From assembly GCF_024713975.1 (NCBI RefSeq), contig NC_091098.1, positions 25,821,816-25,885,815 on the forward strand: a DNA stretch of 64,000 nucleotides. Reading direction: 5' to 3'. This document shows, one piece after another, positions 62,501-64,000 of this stretch. The stretch's first letter is position 1. Each line of letters begins with the position of its first letter. The notes under the pieces are model-generated. The model saw nothing but the letters and a program-made list of their open reading frames with translations, was not told the DNA's origin and did not search any database. This DNA comes from Paralichthys olivaceus. Taxonomy: Eukaryota > Chordata > Actinopteri > Pleuronectiformes > Paralichthyidae. The translations under genes and the position numbers were made by a program.

Positions 62501-62615
62501 ATCCATCACGGTGAAGTTGTGTGTTTGTAATCTGTGTGTGTATTTGTGTTTGTGAAGGACTACCCCAGGAACAGACACCCGGGCTGGAGCAGAGGGTCGG
62601 TGGCCTACCATGCAG
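30038..62615 (+). CDS. spryd3: spryd3: SPRY domain-containing protein 3, 3'-truncated
   Basis: A protein with tandem SPRY (B30.2-related) domains, which usually bind other proteins; its function is poorly known. Coding exons 30038-30165, 30898-30973, 35039-35163, 37022-37157, 37252-37440, 51915-52064 and 62558-62615 join in matching phases to 287 residues plus one base. The first SPRY domain spans about residues 50-200 (NCYFEVTIVDTGVRGTIAVG, GPKCARGDRIGCGI, LFPAVGMHSMGEEV). The second starts near 235 (HYYEVEIVDAGEKCYIALGL, RDYPRNRHPGWSRGSVAYHA) and is cut by the window end. Human SPRYD3 aligns throughout. The start ATG lies immediately after an acceptor (TTCATTTAG|ATGG), and human SPRYD3 has a short N-terminal extension not found here. 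Introns are unusually long, two of them over 10 kb, and full of repeats. Confidence 0.95.
30898..30973 (+). CDS. spryd3: spryd3 coding exon 2
   Basis: The acceptor is CTCTTTAG|TTACC and the donor TTTGAG|GTGAGA. It encodes YQGNSEEVGCYVAGHPLSKG and NCYFE. Confidence 0.94.
30974..35038 (+). other. spryd3 intron with LINE relic and repeat fragments
   Basis: No additional exon is supported. It includes the LINE relic at 31129-31371 and repeat fragments at 34030-34330. At 34700-34830 lies a CTACATC...TGCGTTTTAGT sequence resembling the element at 41466-41981. Confidence 0.6.
31129..31371 (-). mobile_element. LINE ORF2 C-terminal relic (CR1/L2/Rex1-like)
   Basis: The minus-strand open frame contains ASKIVSTLKKPLTQLFTERT, then SLLTNSSHPPFCHFETLSSG and RHYRVP. 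This matches the ...KI(I/V)...LxxLYxxRxxxKAxxIxxDxxHPLxxxFxxLPSGRRYR signature of fish non-LTR elements and the relic at 19030. The 80-codon open stretch suggests moderate age. Confidence 0.8.
35039..35163 (+). CDS. spryd3: spryd3 coding exon 3
   Basis: The acceptor is TGTTATAG|GTGACG and the donor GGCAA|GTAAG. It encodes VTIVDTGVRGTIAVGLVPKF and later HQPGWLPYSVAYHADNG. It is too broken by the reading frame outside to stand out as an ORF. Confidence 0.95.
35690..36065 (+). repeat. family A dispersed repeat (two adjacent partial copies)
   Basis: It contains TACCACATCCTTCCACCGAG, TCTCATGATAATCC and TTTTTGCGTCATCCTCC followed by AGACAGACAAACAC. The same ordered motifs recur at 38740-38850, 49905-50060, 50070-50180 and 54345-54575. 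I recognise it as a repeat frequent in teleost DNA but give no family name. Confidence 0.65.
36530..36765 (+). mobile_element. retroelement 3' tail
   Basis: It carries GTTGGGTTTCTCCACAATTA, AAAAGTGCCTTGAGATAATG and the terminal GGTGCTATACAAATAAAATT then GAGTTGAG. I recognise this as a very common percomorph 3' tail that ends in ATAAAATTGAATTGA-type repeats. Confidence 0.7.
37022..37157 (+). CDS. spryd3: spryd3 coding exon 4
   Basis: The acceptor is CTTTAG|ACTGTA and the donor AAAGAG|GTAAGT. It encodes LYNGNPVGQQFGPKCARGDR and TVFFTKNGKE. Confidence 0.95.
37252..37440 (+). CDS. spryd3: spryd3 coding exon 5
   Basis: The acceptor is CGCTCAG|GTGGGT and the donor GGAACG|GTAAGA. The 63 codons include GLFPAVGMHSMGEEVKVDL, an acidic EEDESMMMVDS segment and LYDVRVSGT. 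Confidence 0.95.
38740..38850 (+). repeat. family A dispersed repeat, copy
   Basis: ATCTGCACCAAATCACACAT leads to GTAGTTTTGTGCGTAACTCT, GCTAACGAACCAACCGACAG and AAAAAGCAAAC. Confidence 0.55.
41466..41981. mobile_element. MITE-like element with diverged terminal inverted repeats
   Basis: The left end CCATCGCTGTCCACACAAG and the right end TGGAAACGCAGTTGTGTGGA then TGTAG are roughly inverted copies. Pieces with the same CTACATCCACAC end occur near 53842 and 34705. There is no transposase ORF. Confidence 0.5.
41476..41572. repeat. 29-bp tandem repeat, 3.3 copies
   Basis: Three identical units beginning TCCACACAAGCCTCCAG at 41476, 41505 and 41534, then a partial fourth at 41563. They make up the left end of the TIR element. 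Confidence 0.93.
42255..42610. repeat. polypyrimidine (TCC/CTCT) tract
   Basis: About 350 bp almost entirely C and T on the sense strand, with TCCTCTCC-type units and few purines. Confidence 0.9.
45855..46145 (+). repeat. dispersed repeat family F, copy 1
   Basis: It shares with 61475-61690 the ordered blocks ATTCAARAGYGTGGTC, CTTRTTGATTTC, ATGCTCTCAC, GCTCTCGCGCTCAAAT-type and CTGCTTGTGCTCA. The class is unknown. Confidence 0.65.
47100..48060 (+). mobile_element. decayed Tc1-like DNA transposon
   Basis: The left segment (47115-47240) has AAAGTATTCAGTACTCTTCA, GATGCTAAAATACATTTACC and GTCAAAGCAAAAACAGGC, typical of Tc1-like ends in fish. Transposase-derived pieces follow in order at 47640-48040: TTCAGAGATCCTGCAG, GATGAAACCAAGATTGAGCA, CTGGAGGAAACCAGGCATCA, CTGGTCCAGAGAGCTCAGG and GCCAAGACAATCCTGCAGCA. 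The frame is destroyed by indels, so it is inactive. A SINE tail lies between the two segments. Confidence 0.8.
47487..47556 (+). mobile_element. SINE-like 3' tail nested in the Tc1 relic
   Basis: AAAGCGCTTTGAGCGGTCAT, then CAAGACTAGAAAAGCGCGAT, ATAAATACAACCATTCACCA. This is the usual 3' end of the same fish element whose tRNA-like head lies at 17610-17760. Confidence 0.8.
49905..50180 (+). repeat. family A dispersed repeat (two copies in tandem)
   Basis: The first copy (49905-50060) has CTGATCTGGATCTTCACCAA and TTTTTGCGTAATTCTACTAA. The second (50070-50180) has CATCCTTCCACCAAGTCTCA, GTAGTTTTTGTGTAATCCTG and CTGACAAACACACAAAC. Confidence 0.65.
51235..51330 (+). repeat. family C fragment
   Basis: It contains TTAATACCAAGTCTGAACGG and GGCC, and GTCCGGGTCTGAACGCAACC, matching the family C core. 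Confidence 0.45.
51915..52064 (+). CDS. spryd3: spryd3 coding exon 6
   Basis: The acceptor is GTCCTCAG|CTCTTG and the donor AGAAGG|GTAAGC. It encodes LLEYVGKGKSIMDVGLAQAR and HYYEVEIVDAGEKCYIALGL. It follows a 14.5-kb intron. Confidence 0.95.
54345..54575 (+). repeat. family A dispersed repeat, copy
   Basis: GCACCAAATTTCAG, then TGGATCTGCTCCAAAATGGA, CCACATCCTTCCACCAAGTT, TAATGGAAATCCGTTCAGCT and GTGTAATCGTGCTTA. This is the fullest copy in the window. Confidence 0.7.
55250..55740. repeat. family C fragments in opposite orientations
   Basis: The left part has GTTCAGACTCTGTATTAACA and TCACAAGTGGTCAAG (minus orientation). The right part has AGGAAGTGAGATCCGATCAC and AAGTCGTCACTGGAGA (plus orientation). 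It resembles the fold-back at 10500-10800. Confidence 0.45.
56540..56602. repeat. (TG)n microsatellite
   Basis: About thirty TG units with TTTG and TATG interruptions. Confidence 0.93.
59190..59440 (+). repeat. dispersed repeat family E, copy 2
   Basis: Diverged copy of 13790-14050. It has GAGCGTTCAGGTGAGGGG, ATAAATTCCGCTGTGGAGCT, CTCTTATCGCCGAGCCCTCT and ATGGCTTCTCTTTTTTT. Confidence 0.65.
61475..61690 (+). repeat. dispersed repeat family F, copy 2
   Basis: It has ATTCAAGAGTGTGGTCTTCC, ACTTATTGATTTCCTGTTCA, GTAATGCTCTCACTCTAAAC and GCGCTCGCGCTCAAATAACT. It is the diverged partner of 45855-46145, in the same orientation. Confidence 0.65.
62558..62615 (+). CDS. spryd3: spryd3 coding exon 7
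   Basis: The acceptor is TTGTGAAG|GACTAC and the donor ATGCAG|GTGAGG, phase 1. It encodes DYPRNRHPGWSRGSVAYHA. The remaining exons of the second SPRY domain lie beyond the window. Confidence 0.95.
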
Positions 62616-64000
62616 GTGAGGTTTCATCCCCATTCCTCTTCTCTGTGTTTATTTATTTTCCCCGAGAGAAGTTGTCGTGTCACTTCCTTCGTATGCGTGG
62701 AATTCCTCTGTAGTCTGTTTTTGAATGAAATACATGCATTTGATATACTTCCTCTTAAGCATCTATCTGCCGGCTTCAGATGCAAACATCACAGGGCCCC
62801 GCCTCAGCTGGATGCTGAGGTGCCTCGCACAAACAGAGATCAAGGAGGCTTGCAGGCAGATGAAACGGACAGAACGCAGATAAGACGGATGGTGACAGCA
62901 CCAGAAAAAGGAGAATGATTGTATCGCCATCCCAGTTTAGTCAAAGTTATCTTCATCTTCCTTCGCTTCCACACACACATTCGGTGTGAGTTGTTTGTGA
63001 CCACAAGCCTGTGAGAATTATCTGCACGGGCATCTGCACAAAACCCCTACAGCTCCCATTCCAGGCCTCAGCACCCCTCGCTATCAGTGCTAAGAGATTA
63101 GCCGCTGCCGTGTTATGAGAATTTGCGTCAGCTGCAGCAGGTAGGTGGTTGCTATTACAACCTTACAAGCTGCAGTGGGAAGCCAAGTCTTTATCTGACA
63201 ATCCACTGTCACAGTCAAGATCTTGTTAGTCCTTATCTGTGCAGAGCAGTTAGGAGCTTGCTGGCTTTCATCAACATAACTCTGGTCTGAAGCATCGCAT
63301 TGTTAACCGCTCTCTCATGGGATCTCAGTGACTCGGATTCACACGCCACAAATGTCAGTTTCTGTCCATGAATCCCCACACATCTCTTTTTTTTTTTTTT
63401 TTTTTGTATATACTTTTCCAGTTGACCTCCCAATCTATCGAAACACATTTTCTTGTTCACTCCGCACATTCCATTTATGTTTCGAGTTGATGTTTATAGT
63501 CCTAAATCCTCGTGTCCCGGTGCAGACTTCATTCTCTGGATACATTGGTAGTAATAACAGTTGATGCTGTGTGTCCTGCCGGGGTCTGGGGATGATGCCT
63601 CGTTGCTGAGTGACAGACGAGACCAATCATTCACAGAGGCTCACCGTGCCAGTCCCAGAGGTCTAGCGCTGCGGTCTGTCTGGTTTGGCTGCCGTTCACT
63701 GGACACCACAGAAATGTGCACGCCCCAGCACAGCTCCCATTAATCTTATTTGTTAGAGACTAAAATGATGCGTGTGGTTTTCCACACTGTGCGTATGAGG
63801 TTTGCCTTCCCATGCTTTGGTTAAGGTGCAGGCTCTGATCCAGCTACTTAAAATCAACAGCCAGGGCCTCTTCTTCAGACAGTGTCTCCCCCTCACCGCT
63901 CCATACATCCCAGAGTCTCCCTGAGCAGCTGCAGAGCCTCGAGAATCGTTTGACCAAAACTTAATGTCCTACAAACACAAGGCCGCACGACCACAGCATG
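62616..64000 (+). other. start of next spryd3 intron, to window end
   Basis: No exon of the second SPRY domain was recognised before the right edge. It includes a T17 run at about 63389-63405. The 102-codon ORF at 62610-62918 is read-through from the exon into the intron. Confidence 0.6.

Larger units (their letters stand above)
52065..62557 (+). other. 10.5-kb spryd3 intron
   Basis: No exon is supported. It holds family A (54345-54575), family C (55250-55740), family E (59190-59440) and family F (61475-61690) repeats. It also holds TC (55013-55044), TG (56540-56602), CA (56973-56992, 58381-58406) and poly-G/C runs. Confidence 0.6.

Overview
This window is vertebrate nuclear DNA, almost certainly from a teleost fish and probably a percomorph. 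It has intron-split genes with GT-AG junctions, CpG-rich promoters, many dinucleotide repeats, and decayed LINE, SINE and Tc1-like elements of kinds common in fish genomes. Five protein-coding genes are supported by their translated exons. All five have human orthologues on chromosome 12q13, where (from memory) they lie in two separate groups: ZBTB39/GPR182/PIP4K2C and IGFBP6/SPRYD3.

Layout. 1-3246 (+): zbtb39, a BTB/zinc-finger transcription factor cut by the left edge, with three coding exons in view. 5529-6623 (-): gpr182, a single-exon class A GPCR, tail-to-tail with zbtb39. 6624-11696: intergenic DNA with a near-perfect 29-bp hairpin, a LINE reverse-transcriptase relic and a fold-back element. 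11697-15744 (-): pip4k2c, complete in ten coding exons (416 aa), with TATA, E-box and CCAAT motifs upstream. 16.1-20.9 kb: intergenic, with a tRNA-derived SINE-like relic and a LINE 3' end. 22393-24881 (-): igfbp6, complete in four exons (201 aa), with a probable long AT-rich 3' UTR reaching about 20.9 kb. 24.9-27.9 kb: simple repeats. From about 28.0 kb to the right edge (+): spryd3, with a CpG-rich promoter, a non-coding first exon and seven coding exons. The first SPRY domain is complete and the second is cut off by the window end.

The genes are neighbours, not an operon or a pathway. Their roles are transcription control (zbtb39), an atypical chemokine-scavenging-type receptor (gpr182), phosphoinositide metabolism (pip4k2c), IGF binding (igfbp6) and a poorly understood SPRY scaffold (spryd3). 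More than half the window is spryd3 introns, filled with dispersed fish repeats, including a decayed Tc1-like transposon interrupted by a SINE tail.

I found no new biological system. The observations most worth checking are the 29-bp hairpin at 8.3 kb, the stripped-down IGFBP6 N-domain and linker, the introns inside zbtb39, the triplet repeat beside pip4k2c exon 1, and several unnamed repeat families with two or more copies here.
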